The notes: generated by a model not told the origin, from the sequence alone. Positions 24,900 to 34,105 are shown, counted from the stretch's first letter. The stretch: 49,705 nt of DNA from an uncultured Pelagibacteraceae bacterium (GCA_902520695.1 CABYOT010000011.1:1-49705), one strand, 5' to 3'. Numbers and translations: made by a program.

Positions 24900-27417
24900 A
24901 AATCAAAATTTTGGTCTTTATTTTAAATATGCTCTTAGAGATTTAACAAGAAGCTATAATAAGATCTCAAGTATAATTATTACTCTTTTTATAAGTCTGT
25001 TTATTTTAAGTTCTATAATGACAATTGAAGATAGTCTAGAAAATGAACTTAATGAAAATGCAAAATTATTATTAGGGGGTGATATAGAAATTGACTACAA
25101 CAATAGAGAAGGTGATCAAACTAAAATAGATAAAATTTCTAAATTCTCTACGGTCTCTCAAATGGTTGAATTTAGCACAATGATTTCAACTGTTAATAAA
25201 AAAATAAATAAAACTTCATTTACTAGAGTAAAATCAGTTGATCAATTTTATCCATTGTATGGAAAAGCACTCTATGAACCCAAAGACGCTTTAGAAAAAT
25301 TAAATCAGATAGAAAGTTCAATATTAGTAAATGAAAATATTTTTAAAAATTTAAAATTAAAAATAAATGACATTGTAAAAGTTCAAGACAAAGAGTTTAA
25401 TGTTATTGGTATAGTTAAAGTTTTACCAGATATAGGAGGTGCATTTGTATTTGGAGATTTTGCCTTAACAGGAAAAAAAACCTTAGATAAGCTAGATTTA
25501 AATACACTTGGTAGTTTTTTAAATTATGAATATAAAGTTAAATTTAATAAATCTGTTAACAGTAAAGAGGGAATTAAAAGAGTAGAGAGCTTATTTAAAG
25601 ATCAAAATAGAGTTAGATTAAGATACCCCGAAAACTCAGCAGGAGGTATTAGACGGATTGTTGATAATTTTTCACAATTTTTATCACTTGTATCAATAAG
25701 TGCCATGTTAATCGCTGGCATTGGTATAGCTAATACTCTTTTATCGTTTATAAATCAAAAAAATTCATCAATTGCAGTTCAAAAAGCAATAGGTGTATTT
25801 TCTGGAAACATAAAGAAAATCTATTATTTGCAATTAGCTATTTTATTAGTTTTAATCACCGTATTTTCATATGGGTTAAGTTTTTTTTTAATTCCAATAG
25901 TCGATAAATATATTTCAGATGGCTTGGGTTTAAATATAGAAGCTAGTTTTTCTATTATAAATTTAATTATAGTTTTTTTAGTTGGAATGTTGGTAATGAT
26001 AATATTTTCTATACCAACTGTTAATTCTATAGATCAAGTTAAAGCATCAAATTTATTTAGAAATGTATTTCAAAGTCTACAATTTAATTATTCAGTGAAA
26101 TCAGTAATAATTAGTATAGTATTATTGCTTATATTAATTAGTCTTTTTGCCATTAGGTCTTCAATACCATTTTATAGTGTTGCATATTTCGTATCATTTT
26201 TTATTTGTTTATTAATTTTTTATTATCTTTCTGTAACAATTATTCATTTATTAAAAAAATATAAAAATTCTAAGATTTCATTAAAAATAGCAATCAAAAA
26301 TATAACTCAATCAAAAAGTATCACACCCATTACAATAATGTCTTTAGGTCTTGGAATGACACTTTTGTTAACACTGGCATTTGTAGGCTCAAATTTTAAA
26401 AGAGAAATTTCCAAATCTATTCCAGAAATTGCGCCAGATTATTTTTTCTTAGGAATTCAAAATGATCAACGAGAAAAATTCGAAAAAATAATATTTAATT
26501 CTGATAATAAGTCAAAATTAGAGGTAGTTCCTATGGTTTCAGCAGGTCTTGTAAAAATTAATGGGATAGATCCTAATTCTTACATCAAAAATACTAATGA
26601 CAGTTATTGGGTTATAATGAATGATAGAAGAATATCTTGGTCAGATGAGATACCAAAAGATAATCCCTTAACACAAGGTAACTGGTGGGATTTATCAAGC
26701 CCAGACAAATTACAAATTTCTTTGGATAGCAAAGTGGCACAAGATTTTGGAGTTAAAATTGGAGATATATTCACTCTCAACATTTATGGGAGAGAAATAG
26801 ATGGCGAGGTAGTGAATTTTAGACTAGTTGATTATAGAGATCTTAGCATTAATTTCGCAATGTTGCTAAACCCTCAATTTGCAAATAAAATTCCACATGA
26901 GTACCTTTCGACAGTGAAGTTTAATAATATCGATAAATTCGATGATATTAATTTTCTAGATGAATTTCCCAGTGTTTCTATTGTAAAAATCTCTGACTAC
27001 TTAAAAAAAGTTACTGATGTTCTTAATAAAGTATTTATAGCGGTCATTATAATTTCAACTGTTACAGTAATAATAGGACTGGTTGTAATATCGAGTGCAA
27101 TTATAGTGCAAGGAAAAATAAAAACTTTCCAAAATTTAGTTTTTAAGATTTTGGGATTTTCGAAAAAAGAAATAATTTACTCATCTTTAATTGAATTTAT
27201 AATTACATTTTTTTCTATAATTCTTTTTTCTACAATTTTTTCTATAATTTCATCAAAATTTATTATTGAAAACATTTTTCAACTTAAATGGCTATTTGAA
27301 TTTGATATATTCTTAAATGTAACAATTACAGTTGGATTAGTAACAATGATATTAATAGTCTTTACAAACCTCAAGTATCTAAGTCCAAAAGTTTATCCGC
27401 TAGTGAGAAATGAATAA
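24883..27417 (+). CDS. ybbP: FtsX-like ABC permease, YbbP-like
   Basis: The 844-residue membrane protein has two FtsX-type permease regions. A first span near 30-50 precedes a periplasmic domain (about 55-265), followed by three spans, a middle spanning region and a second periplasmic domain (about 515-700), and the last three spans near 715-835. This duplicated design is that of YbbP. It is co-transcribed with the ATPase; ATG and a TTG nine bases later are both possible starts. Presumed role is moving lipids or hydrophobic substrates out of the inner membrane. Confidence 0.85.
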   Translation: MVKLNKNQNFGLYFKYALRDLTRSYNKISSIIITLFISLFILSSIMTIEDSLENELNENAKLLLGGDIEIDYNNREGDQTKIDKISKFSTVSQMVEFSTMISTVNKKINKTSFTRVKSVDQFYPLYGKALYEPKDALEKLNQIESSILVNENIFKNLKLKINDIVKVQDKEFNVIGIVKVLPDIGGAFVFGDFALTGKKTLDKLDLNTLGSFLNYEYKVKFNKSVNSKEGIKRVESLFKDQNRVRLRYPENSAGGIRRIVDNFSQFLSLVSISAMLIAGIGIANTLLSFINQKNSSIAVQKAIGVFSGNIKKIYYLQLAILLVLITVFSYGLSFFLIPIVDKYISDGLGLNIEASFSIINLIIVFLVGMLVMIIFSIPTVNSIDQVKASNLFRNVFQSLQFNYSVKSVIISIVLLLILISLFAIRSSIPFYSVAYFVSFFICLLIFYYLSVTIIHLLKKYKNSKISLKIAIKNITQSKSITPITIMSLGLGMTLLLTLAFVGSNFKREISKSIPEIAPDYFFLGIQNDQREKFEKIIFNSDNKSKLEVVPMVSAGLVKINGIDPNSYIKNTNDSYWVIMNDRRISWSDEIPKDNPLTQGNWWDLSSPDKLQISLDSKVAQDFGVKIGDIFTLNIYGREIDGEVVNFRLVDYRDLSINFAMLLNPQFANKIPHEYLSTVKFNNIDKFDDINFLDEFPSVSIVKISDYLKKVTDVLNKVFIAVIIISTVTVIIGLVVISSAIIVQGKIKTFQNLVFKILGFSKKEIIYSSLIEFIITFFSIILFSTIFSIISSKFIIENIFQLKWLFEFDIFLNVTITVGLVTMILIVFTNLKYLSPKVYPLVRNE

Positions 27418-27443
27418 GATTTAATATTTTTTAAATTTTGGTT

Positions 27444-27833
27444 TTAAATAGAAGCTTTTAAAGCTTCATAAATTAAATCCTCTGTAGTTTCACCTATGCT
27501 TCTATAAACTTCCGTATCACCCTTGAAAATTAATAGAGTAGTTTGATAAAGCACATCAAACGAATTTGCTATATCTCTGTTTGTTACGTCAAATGCAAAA
27601 TATTCGATGTTATCGAATTTAATATCTAATAATTCACCATCTTTTTTTGCTTTTTGCAAAACTTTCATTTGATTTGCACAAGATCCACAATATTCGATCC
27701 AAGAGCTGATAACTATAATTTTACCCTCAGATTGGGCCTTGCTAAACAAATCTTTATCAAATGTTGTTTTCTTTTCCATTGAATTTGCAGCAAATGCAAA
27801 AAAACAGAAAATAAAAATAAAAAATTTTTTCAT
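27444..27833 (-). CDS. Periplasmic thioredoxin-fold protein with CGSC site
   Basis: The 129-residue protein has a signal peptide (about residues 1-18) and a thioredoxin-like fold with active site C49-G-S-C52 in SWIEYCGSCANQMKVL. The cis-proline position seems to be occupied by TT in DVLYQTTLLIFKG, unlike normal thioredoxins. It resembles the C-terminal domain of DsbD, so reduction or repair of periplasmic disulfides is plausible. It is monocistronic, converging on the ybbP-like gene. Confidence 0.75.
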   Translation of the reverse strand: MKKFFIFIFCFFAFAANSMEKKTTFDKDLFSKAQSEGKIIVISSWIEYCGSCANQMKVLQKAKKDGELLDIKFDNIEYFAFDVTNRDIANSFDVLYQTTLLIFKGDTEVYRSIGETTEDLIYEALKASI

Positions 27834-28106
27834 TCAGATTACAAAAATACACCTTTGGACAACTAAAGAAAATAATTTATAATGACACATGTGTTTCCAA
27901 TTCAGGCTTAAATTCAACAAAATTTCTTCTCTAGGCTTCAATCTACGAAGCCTAGTATTATAATTAACTTATAATAAGAGAGAGAATTTATAACTACAGC
28001 ATCAGTATTATTTTAGGAGCGCTAATAGTGAATAATAGCTATGTATAATTCATATAGTTGCTTAACATCTCTCTTTACTTATTTGTCATTTAATATAAAA
28101 ATTATC
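27834..28106. other. Long intergenic region with an orphan hairpin and possible long-range pairing
   Basis: No gene is seen here. A perfect 9-bp stem CTAGGCTTC/GAAGCCTAG with a 7-base loop lies at 27931-27955, without a T run on either side. AAGAGAGA near 27976 and TCTCTCTT near 28067 are complementary over 8 bases and could close a roughly 100-base structured region just before the riboswitch. The segment could be a 5' leader or a small RNA. Confidence 0.45.
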
Positions 28107-28168
28107 TATGGGGTGCCATATGGCTGAGAAATACCCAAGGAACCTGTCCGGTAATTCAGAAAGGGAAG
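28107..28168 (+). promoter_or_regulatory. TPP riboswitch (THI element)
   Basis: The conserved elements occur in order: GGGGTGCC, then GGCTGAGA, ATACCC, GAACCTG, a GG-TAATTCAG block and AAGGGA. This is the thiamin-pyrophosphate aptamer. The last conserved bases (AAGGGA) are also the Shine-Dalgarno sequence and end only a few bases before the thiV ATG, so ligand binding would hide the ribosome site directly, without a separate expression platform. Confidence 0.95.
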
Positions 28169-28169
28169 A

Positions 28170-29600
28170 ATGGATCAAATAAATATCTTAAATCAATCAT
28201 CTGCAATTTTATTAACCTTAATTATCAGTATCATTTTTGTAATAGTTGGCCTTATACATTCAAAAAAATATCAAGGGTTAAATAATTATTTAGTTGCAAG
28301 TAGATCTGTAGGAACTTTCTCACTAACAACTAGTTTAGTTGCATCTGCTCTAGGTGCATGGATTTTATTCGGACCAGCATCAGCGGCAACATGGGGAGGA
28401 ATAGGGGCTGTTATTGGATACTCTTTAGGTACTGCATTCCCTCTTTTTATCTTAATTTATTTGGGAAAAAAATTTAGAGATAATTATCCAAGGGGGAAAT
28501 CATTAATTGAAGTTGTAAGATCTAGATTTGGCTCACAATTATTTAAACTGATTTTGTTTTTATCTATTTTTTATATGTCGATTTTTTTAATAGCAGAGGT
28601 TACTGCAGTTTCAATTTTAATAAATTATATTTCAGGAACAGACTTATGGATTACATCTTCAATCGTGATCATAAGCTCACTGATATATACTTTGTACGGA
28701 GGTTTAAGAGCTTCAATTTTTACAGATAATATTCAATTCATAGTATTTGGTCTGTTATTGTTGATATCATTTTCATATTTAATCTCCTTTAACTTAAATG
28801 AGTTTAGTTTCGTATTTATAAAACAGAACAAACCAAATTTACTAAGCCCAGGTTACCTGCCAAATTTCACTGCTGGCTTAACTTTTTTTATAGCTGTAGC
28901 AGCAACCAATCTTTTTCATCAAGGCAATTGGCAAAGAGTTTATGCTGCTAAAGATAATAGAGTCTTAAAGAATAGTTTAATTGTCTCATTTTTAATAATC
29001 ATACCAATAGTATTTATGATGGGTTTTTCAGGATTAATTGCAACTTCTCAAAACTCAAACGTTATTCCTGATCTTGCATTTTTTTCTTTATTACTGAAAG
29101 ATAATGCAATTTCTCTATCAGTTATAATAATTGTTTTAGCAATTTCTTTAACAGTAAGTAGTATAGATACTCTAGTAAATGCTATTTCAAGCCTAATAAT
29201 TGTTGATGGGAATAAAGTCTTAAAAATTAAAGGTGATTACTTAAAACTTTCAAAGCAAATAATAATATTAATCTCTATAATTTCATTTTTTGTAGCATCA
29301 AAAGGATTGAGTATTTTATATTTATTTTTATTGGCTGATTTATTTTGTTGCGCAGCAGTACTAAGTATATTTTTTGGTTTTTACTCAAAAAAGTTTAATG
29401 AAAAAAATGCATATGTATCAATTGTAGTTGGATTGATCGGAGGAATTCTTTTATTTCCCAGTCCTGACTTTTCAAAATCAATTCTGGTTGGAATAATATT
29501 GCCAATAGATTTTTTACCGGTATTTGTCTCTCAATCTTTACTGTTTTTTTCTTTTATAGTTGCAACATTTTTACCCATTTTAACTTGGAAAATAAGGTAA
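28170..29600 (+). CDS. thiV: Sodium:solute symporter, probable thiamin-precursor transporter
   Basis: The 476-residue protein has about 13 membrane spans and the SSS-family pattern (N-terminal SKKYQGLNNYLVASRSVGTFSLTTSLVASALGAW, middle TLYGGLRASIFTDNIQF). It starts directly under a TPP riboswitch. In SAR11 such a gene is called thiV and is thought to import the thiamin pyrimidine precursor HMP, because these cells cannot make it. Repression when TPP is plentiful is expected. The ligand is inferred from the riboswitch and group knowledge. Confidence 0.88.
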   Translation: MDQINILNQSSAILLTLIISIIFVIVGLIHSKKYQGLNNYLVASRSVGTFSLTTSLVASALGAWILFGPASAATWGGIGAVIGYSLGTAFPLFILIYLGKKFRDNYPRGKSLIEVVRSRFGSQLFKLILFLSIFYMSIFLIAEVTAVSILINYISGTDLWITSSIVIISSLIYTLYGGLRASIFTDNIQFIVFGLLLLISFSYLISFNLNEFSFVFIKQNKPNLLSPGYLPNFTAGLTFFIAVAATNLFHQGNWQRVYAAKDNRVLKNSLIVSFLIIIPIVFMMGFSGLIATSQNSNVIPDLAFFSLLLKDNAISLSVIIIVLAISLTVSSIDTLVNAISSLIIVDGNKVLKIKGDYLKLSKQIIILISIISFFVASKGLSILYLFLLADLFCCAAVLSIFFGFYSKKFNEKNAYVSIVVGLIGGILLFPSPDFSKSILVGIILPIDFLPVFVSQSLLFFSFIVATFLPILTWKIR

Positions 29601-29645
29601 ACCATTATTTACATCTTGTTAATATAAATATATTATAAATTAATT

Positions 29646-30752
29646 ATGAGTTTTATTTTACCATTTATAATATTAATTATTGTAGTTGTATTTATTCATG
29701 AATATGGACATTACTATTTTGCAAAAAAATATGGTGTTGGTGTAACAGATTTTTCAATTGGTTTTGGTAAAGAATTGTTCGGTTGGAATGATAAATCTGG
29801 AACAAGATGGAAGATTTGTTGGATTCCCTTAGGAGGCTATGTAAAATTTTTTGGAGATAGAAATGTTTTTTCTCAAGCTGATCAAGAGGAACTATTAAAA
29901 AAATATAACAAAGAGGATCAAGAAAAGCTATTTGTAACGAAACCACTTTACCAAAGATCTTTAATCGTTGCAGGTGGGCCAATAGCAAATTTCGTTTTAG
30001 CAATATTTATTTTTTTATTCATATATATGTTTGCTGGAAAAGACTTTACACCAGCAGTTATTGACGAAGTCCAAAAAGATAGTCCAGCAGAAGTAGCGGG
30101 GATGCAAAAAAATGACATAATTCTTGAAATTGATAACAATAAAGTTGAGAGCATTCTTGATGTTTCTAAACTAATTTTAATGTCAACATCTGAGATAGTT
30201 GATTTCAAAATTTTTAGATATGATCAAGAGATATTATTAAAGGTTAAACCAAAAATTGTTGCAGGTCTTGATAATTTAGGAAATAAAATTAACAAAAGAA
30301 TAGTTGGTATTAAACTGAGTCCATACAACAACGAAATAAATCATAAACGATTAGGGCCAGCAAATGCATTAATAGAGTCTGTTAAAGAAGTCTATTTTGT
30401 AACTACTTCATCTCTTAAATATATGGGTTCAATGCTTACTGGATCTGGAGATAGTTCACAATTAGGTGGACCAATTAGAATAGCAAAGATTTCAGGACAA
30501 GTGGCTGAATTTGGAATATTGCCATTTATTAGCATGATGGCTTACATATCGATAAGTTTAGGCTTAATTAACCTTTTTCCAATCCCACTTTTAGATGGGG
30601 GTCATTTAATGTTTTATGCATTTGAAAAGGTTTTAGGAAAGCCATTAAGTCAAAAAACACAGGAAGGTTTTTTTCGAATCGGAATGTTTTTATTGTTAAC
30701 TTTAATGTTTTTTGCAACGTTCAATGACCTTAAAGATTTAGGCTTATTTTAA
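29646..30752 (+). CDS. rseP: RIP zinc metalloprotease (site-2 protease)
   Basis: The 368-residue membrane protease has zinc motif HEYGH at residues 18-22 in the first span, a PDZ domain in the middle (about 130-205, VQKDSPAEVAGMQKNDIIL) and the second active-site motif NLFPIPLLDGGH near residue 308. It cuts transmembrane anchors, such as anti-sigma factors or remnant signal peptides, inside the membrane. It stands 45 bases after thiV and is probably separately transcribed. In many alphaproteobacteria it neighbours bamA; here it does not. Confidence 0.93.
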   Translation: MSFILPFIILIIVVVFIHEYGHYYFAKKYGVGVTDFSIGFGKELFGWNDKSGTRWKICWIPLGGYVKFFGDRNVFSQADQEELLKKYNKEDQEKLFVTKPLYQRSLIVAGGPIANFVLAIFIFLFIYMFAGKDFTPAVIDEVQKDSPAEVAGMQKNDIILEIDNNKVESILDVSKLILMSTSEIVDFKIFRYDQEILLKVKPKIVAGLDNLGNKINKRIVGIKLSPYNNEINHKRLGPANALIESVKEVYFVTTSSLKYMGSMLTGSGDSSQLGGPIRIAKISGQVAEFGILPFISMMAYISISLGLINLFPIPLLDGGHLMFYAFEKVLGKPLSQKTQEGFFRIGMFLLLTLMFFATFNDLKDLGLF

Positions 30753-30904
30753 AGGGATTTTCTAACGTTAAAAAAAGCTTTATAAATCAATACTTATTTA
30801 CAACTATATATTGTGGTAAATTTAATTAGAGACACAAAAAAAAAGCTTGAATTATCAACGATTTTGTTAAGTATATAAATATAACCTTTTAAACCGGAGC
30901 TAAA

Positions 30905-31180
30905 ATGAACAAAAAACAACTTATTGCAAAATTAGCAGGGTCATTAAATCAAAGTAAAGCTGATGCTGAGCGTACATTTGATACGATTACCAACACTATT
31001 TTGGACGCATTAAAAGGCGACGATAATGTGAAAATTGCTGGTTTTGGAACATATAAAGTGGCTAAAAGAAAAGCTCGAATTGGTCGAAATCCAAGAACTG
31101 GAGAACAAATCCAAATCGCTGCTTCTCAAAAGGTAAAGTTTTTACCTGCAAAAGCGCTTAAAGAAGTTTTCAACAAATAA
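30905..31180 (+). CDS. hup: DNA-binding protein HU
   Basis: The 91-residue protein matches HU/IHF in length. It has the DNA-arm motif GRNPRTGEQIQIAASQKVKFLPAKALKEVFN and the N-terminal MNKKQLIAKLAGSLNQSKADAE. The ending and the GFGTYKVAKRKAR block point to HU and not to IHF. It compacts and bends the chromosome. It has its own 152-base upstream region, an AACCGGAGC ribosome-site region and a clear terminator after it, so it forms a single-gene unit. Confidence 0.95.
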   Translation: MNKKQLIAKLAGSLNQSKADAERTFDTITNTILDALKGDDNVKIAGFGTYKVAKRKARIGRNPRTGEQIQIAASQKVKFLPAKALKEVFNK

Positions 31181-31186
31181 ACTTTT

Positions 31187-31232
31187 AAAACAGCCTTTAT
31201 TAAGAATTAGAATTTAATAGGGGCTGTTTTTT
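31187..31232 (+). terminator. Rho-independent terminator after HU
   Basis: The stem AAAACAGCC/GGCTGTTTT encloses a loop that can itself pair (TATTAA with TTTAATA) and ends in a T run (TTTTTT). It lies 7 bases after the HU stop codon. Confidence 0.85.
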
Positions 31233-31345
31233 ATACAAGCATACAGTGTACTACATGCAAATACTGCATATCTCTTTTAAATAACAATCAATAGTTTTTA
31301 GTTTTATTAAATCTATAACAGCCTCTTTAATTAAACGGAGGTGAA

Positions 31346-32647
31346 ATGGTTAAACTTTTAAAAAAACTGACTGGTCCATTAGTAGGTATATTTTTCTTAC
31401 TAAACATGACTAGTGCAGGTTATGCTGAAACTACAGTTTCAGCTGAAGTTGGTTTCATATTTAATACATTTCTTTTCTTGGTTTGTGGTTTCTTAGTAAT
31501 GTTTATGGCAGCAGGTTTTGCCATGCTCGAATCAGGGATGGTGACATCAAAAAGTGTATCTGTAATATGTGCCAAAAATATCGGATTATTTTCAATAGCC
31601 GGAATTATGTTCTGGATGGTTGGGTATAATTTAGCATACGGAATTCCAGAAGGTGGATACATTGGAAGCTTTACTCCATGGTCTGATGCAAGTGCAGTTG
31701 ATACTGGATATGCAGATGGATCTGATTGGTATTTCCAAATGGTTTTCTGTGCAACAACAGTTTCAATTGTATCTGGAACATTAGCTGAAAGAATTAAATT
31801 ATGGCCGTTCTTTTTATTCGCGGCTATACTATCAGGAATTATCTATCCGATAGTTATGGGTTGGCAGTGGGGAGGTGGCTGGTTAGCAGCTGCTGGTTTC
31901 TCTGACTTTGCTGGTTCAACACTTGTTCACTCAACTGGAGGTGCAGCAGCATTAGCTGGAGCAATTCTTTTAGGAGCTAGAACTGGTAGATTTGATAAAT
32001 CTGGAGCAGCTAAACCTATGAAGCCATTTGCGGCGTCATCTGTACCATTAGTTACAGTTGGTGTATTTATATTATGGCTAGGTTGGTTCGGATTTAATGG
32101 TGGATCACAATTAGCAATGGGAACATTTGATGATGCAGTAGCAGTATCAAATATTTTCATAAATACAAACTTAGCAGCCTGTGGTGGTGTATTAGCAGCT
32201 GGTGCAATTACAAGATTAATGGCAGGTAAAACTGATGTCATTCAAATGCTTAACGGAGCAATTGGTGGTCTTGTTGCAATTACAGCTGAACCTTTAATGC
32301 CTTCACCGCTAGCAGCAATTCTTATAGGTGCGATTGGTGGAATAATAGTTGTCTTCGGAACTAAATTATTATTCTCATTAAAAATCGATGATGTTGTTGG
32401 AGCAATACCTGCTCACTTATTCGCTGGAATTTGGGGAACTTTAGCAGTTCCACTAACAAACGGTGATGCATCATTTGGAGCGCAGCTTCTTGGAGTAATA
32501 TCAATTAATGCTTTTGTATTTATAGTTTCACTAATAGTTTGGGGAATTATGAAAGGAACAATGGGTATTAGATTGAGTAAAGAAGCAGAAAGACTAGGTA
32601 CAGATGTATCAGAGTCTGGAGTAATCGCATACGCAATAAGAGACTAA
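31346..32647 (+). CDS. amtB: Ammonium transporter
   Basis: The 433-residue protein has a signal-peptide-like first segment (about residues 1-27) and 11 further spans of the Amt family. The pore histidines are present in LVHSTGGAAALAG and GAIPAHLFAGIWG, and the phenylalanine gate region reads MVFCATTVSIVSGTLAERI. A strong Shine-Dalgarno GGAGGTG lies four bases before the ATG, unusual in this weak-SD genome and a sign of high expression. No glnK (PII) gene is next to it. A bidirectional terminator follows. Confidence 0.95.
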   Translation: MVKLLKKLTGPLVGIFFLLNMTSAGYAETTVSAEVGFIFNTFLFLVCGFLVMFMAAGFAMLESGMVTSKSVSVICAKNIGLFSIAGIMFWMVGYNLAYGIPEGGYIGSFTPWSDASAVDTGYADGSDWYFQMVFCATTVSIVSGTLAERIKLWPFFLFAAILSGIIYPIVMGWQWGGGWLAAAGFSDFAGSTLVHSTGGAAALAGAILLGARTGRFDKSGAAKPMKPFAASSVPLVTVGVFILWLGWFGFNGGSQLAMGTFDDAVAVSNIFINTNLAACGGVLAAGAITRLMAGKTDVIQMLNGAIGGLVAITAEPLMPSPLAAILIGAIGGIIVVFGTKLLFSLKIDDVVGAIPAHLFAGIWGTLAVPLTNGDASFGAQLLGVISINAFVFIVSLIVWGIMKGTMGIRLSKEAERLGTDVSESGVIAYAIRD

Positions 32648-32677
32648 AGAATAACTATCTCTCTCTCTATAGTTGAT

Positions 32678-32707
32678 AAAAGGCCCCTTAACTGGGGCCT
32701 TTTTTTT
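32678..32707 (+). terminator. Strong bidirectional terminator after amtB
   Basis: The stem AAAAGGCCCC/GGGGCCTTTT with loop TTAACT is followed by further T on the plus strand. On the minus strand the same stem ends in TTTTA, so it also serves the convergent peroxiredoxin gene, whose stop codon overlaps it. Confidence 0.95.
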
Positions 32708-33149
32708 AGTAGTTTTTAATAAAATCTAAAACTTCTGCAGCATGACCTGCTGCCTTGACGTTTCGCCATTCCTTAATAATTTTATTTTTCTCTATGATAA
32801 AAGTACTTCTTATTGTGCCCATAAATTCTCGACCCATGAATTTCTTTTTTGCCCAAGTTTTGTAGGCTTTTAAAGAGATTTTATCTTCGTCTGCTAGTAG
32901 TTCGAATTTTAAATTAAGTTTTTTACTCCATTTTTCGTGACTTTCTAAACTATCCTTGGATATTCCAAAAATAGTACATCCAAGTTTATCAAATTTACTT
33001 AAAAGTTTATTAAAATCATTTGTTTCAATTGTACATCCGCTTGTATTATCTTTCGGATAGAAATAGATGATGATAAATTTTGATTTTACTTTGCTTAATT
33101 CAACAGTTTTACCTGACGTGGATGATAATTTAAAATTTGGAGCTTTCAT
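32706..33149 (-). CDS. bcp: Peroxiredoxin, Bcp/PrxQ family
   Basis: The 147-residue protein has the peroxidatic site YFYPKDNTSGCT with C39 and the Bcp-type ending FIIEKNKIIKEWRNVKAAGHAAEVLDF. It reduces peroxides and lipid hydroperoxides. The resolving cysteine usually found five residues after the first is Asn44, so it must be a 1-Cys type or use C58. It is divergent from the rhodanese gene by 58 bases. Confidence 0.9.
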   Translation of the reverse strand: MKAPNFKLSSTSGKTVELSKVKSKFIIIYFYPKDNTSGCTIETNDFNKLLSKFDKLGCTIFGISKDSLESHEKWSKKLNLKFELLADEDKISLKAYKTWAKKKFMGREFMGTIRSTFIIEKNKIIKEWRNVKAAGHAAEVLDFIKNY

Positions 33150-33207
33150 TTAATAACCATTATTTAATTTATATAGTAATATTTTTGATTTAGTGTAATA
33201 AACATTT

Positions 33208-33594
33208 ATGACAATAAAATCAGCATCAACTTTAGTCGCAGAAGCTTTAAAGGAGATTAAAACAATATCACCCGAGGAAGCTTTAGAAAAATTAAATAAT
33301 GATACGTGTAACCTTATCGATATTAGGGATGTAAGAGAACTAGAACGATTAGGAAGAATTGAAAAGTCTTCTCATATTCCAAGAGGAATGTTGGAATTTT
33401 GGATGGATCCAGATAGTCAATATTTTAAAGACGGTAAAATCGATATGAATAAGGAAATGGTTCTGTTTTGTGCCGGAGGTCTTAGATCTGCATTAGCAAC
33501 AAAAACTTTGCAAAGTATGGGTTTCAAAAATATTTGCCATGTAGAGGGTGGCTTTGGATCAATGCAAGTTTCAGGTTTTAAAGTAGTAAAGTAA
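33208..33594 (+). CDS. Rhodanese-domain sulfurtransferase
   Basis: This is a single rhodanese domain of 128 residues with CH2-A motif NLIDIRDVRELERLGRI, the substrate segment HIPRGMLEFW and active cysteine C88 in the loop CAGGLRS. It moves sulfane sulfur to cyanide or thiols. The real acceptor is unknown; the many sulfite-releasing pathways in the window make sulfur handling an obvious but untested link. It converges on the ABA4-like gene. Confidence 0.88.
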   Translation: MTIKSASTLVAEALKEIKTISPEEALEKLNNDTCNLIDIRDVRELERLGRIEKSSHIPRGMLEFWMDPDSQYFKDGKIDMNKEMVLFCAGGLRSALATKTLQSMGFKNICHVEGGFGSMQVSGFKVVK

Positions 33595-33602
33595 TTAAGC
33601 TT

Positions 33603-34076
33603 TTAATCTAACAAATTAATTCTTTTAGCGTAGAACATCCTTATTATCCAATAAATAACTAAACCTAAAGGACCAATAAAGTAAGTAATTATTATTGGAA
33701 CAAACACTATATATTTAGACATAAATAGTTTTTGACTATCTTTCATTATCCACGCTCCACAAAATAAATTAATTGCTAAAAAATGTGTCCAGAACATAAT
33801 CAGAAAAGCTTCAGCCTCAAAAAGATTTCTCAAGTCATACAGACCAAGATACAACGTAAAATTATAATCAAAATCATATCCAGAAATATAGAAATAATAA
33901 CCTAGATAAATATAGACAGCTGTTAAAACAAAAAAAGGAAACACAGAAGTAACCAATAATCCACAAATCTTTGAATTTGGAAAAATAATCAGAATTAACC
34001 AGAAGGGTATTACACCTATATTTAACCACAAATAAATCATCTCTATGGTGAAAAAAGCTGCTATTTGTTCAATCAT
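33603..34076 (-). CDS. ABA4-like (DUF4281) membrane protein
   Basis: The 157-residue protein has four membrane spans. The pattern FWTHFLAINLFCGAWIMKD followed by FIGPLGLVIYWIIR near the C-terminus is characteristic of the ABA4-like family, which in plants is needed for neoxanthin formation. In bacteria the function is not known to me. No carotenoid gene is in the window. It lies between the rhodanese and recX genes, transcribed alone. Confidence 0.7.
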   Translation of the reverse strand: MIEQIAAFFTIEMIYLWLNIGVIPFWLILIIFPNSKICGLLVTSVFPFFVLTAVYIYLGYYFYISGYDFDYNFTLYLGLYDLRNLFEAEAFLIMFWTHFLAINLFCGAWIMKDSQKLFMSKYIVFVPIIITYFIGPLGLVIYWIIRMFYAKRINLLD

Positions 34077-34105
34077 ATTATTTTTATATTATATTAAATA
34101 AAACA

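Noticed and set aside
29692..30208. Minus-strand frames inside rseP
   Set aside because: They oppose the HEYGH and PDZ coding region and look like reverse translations of it.
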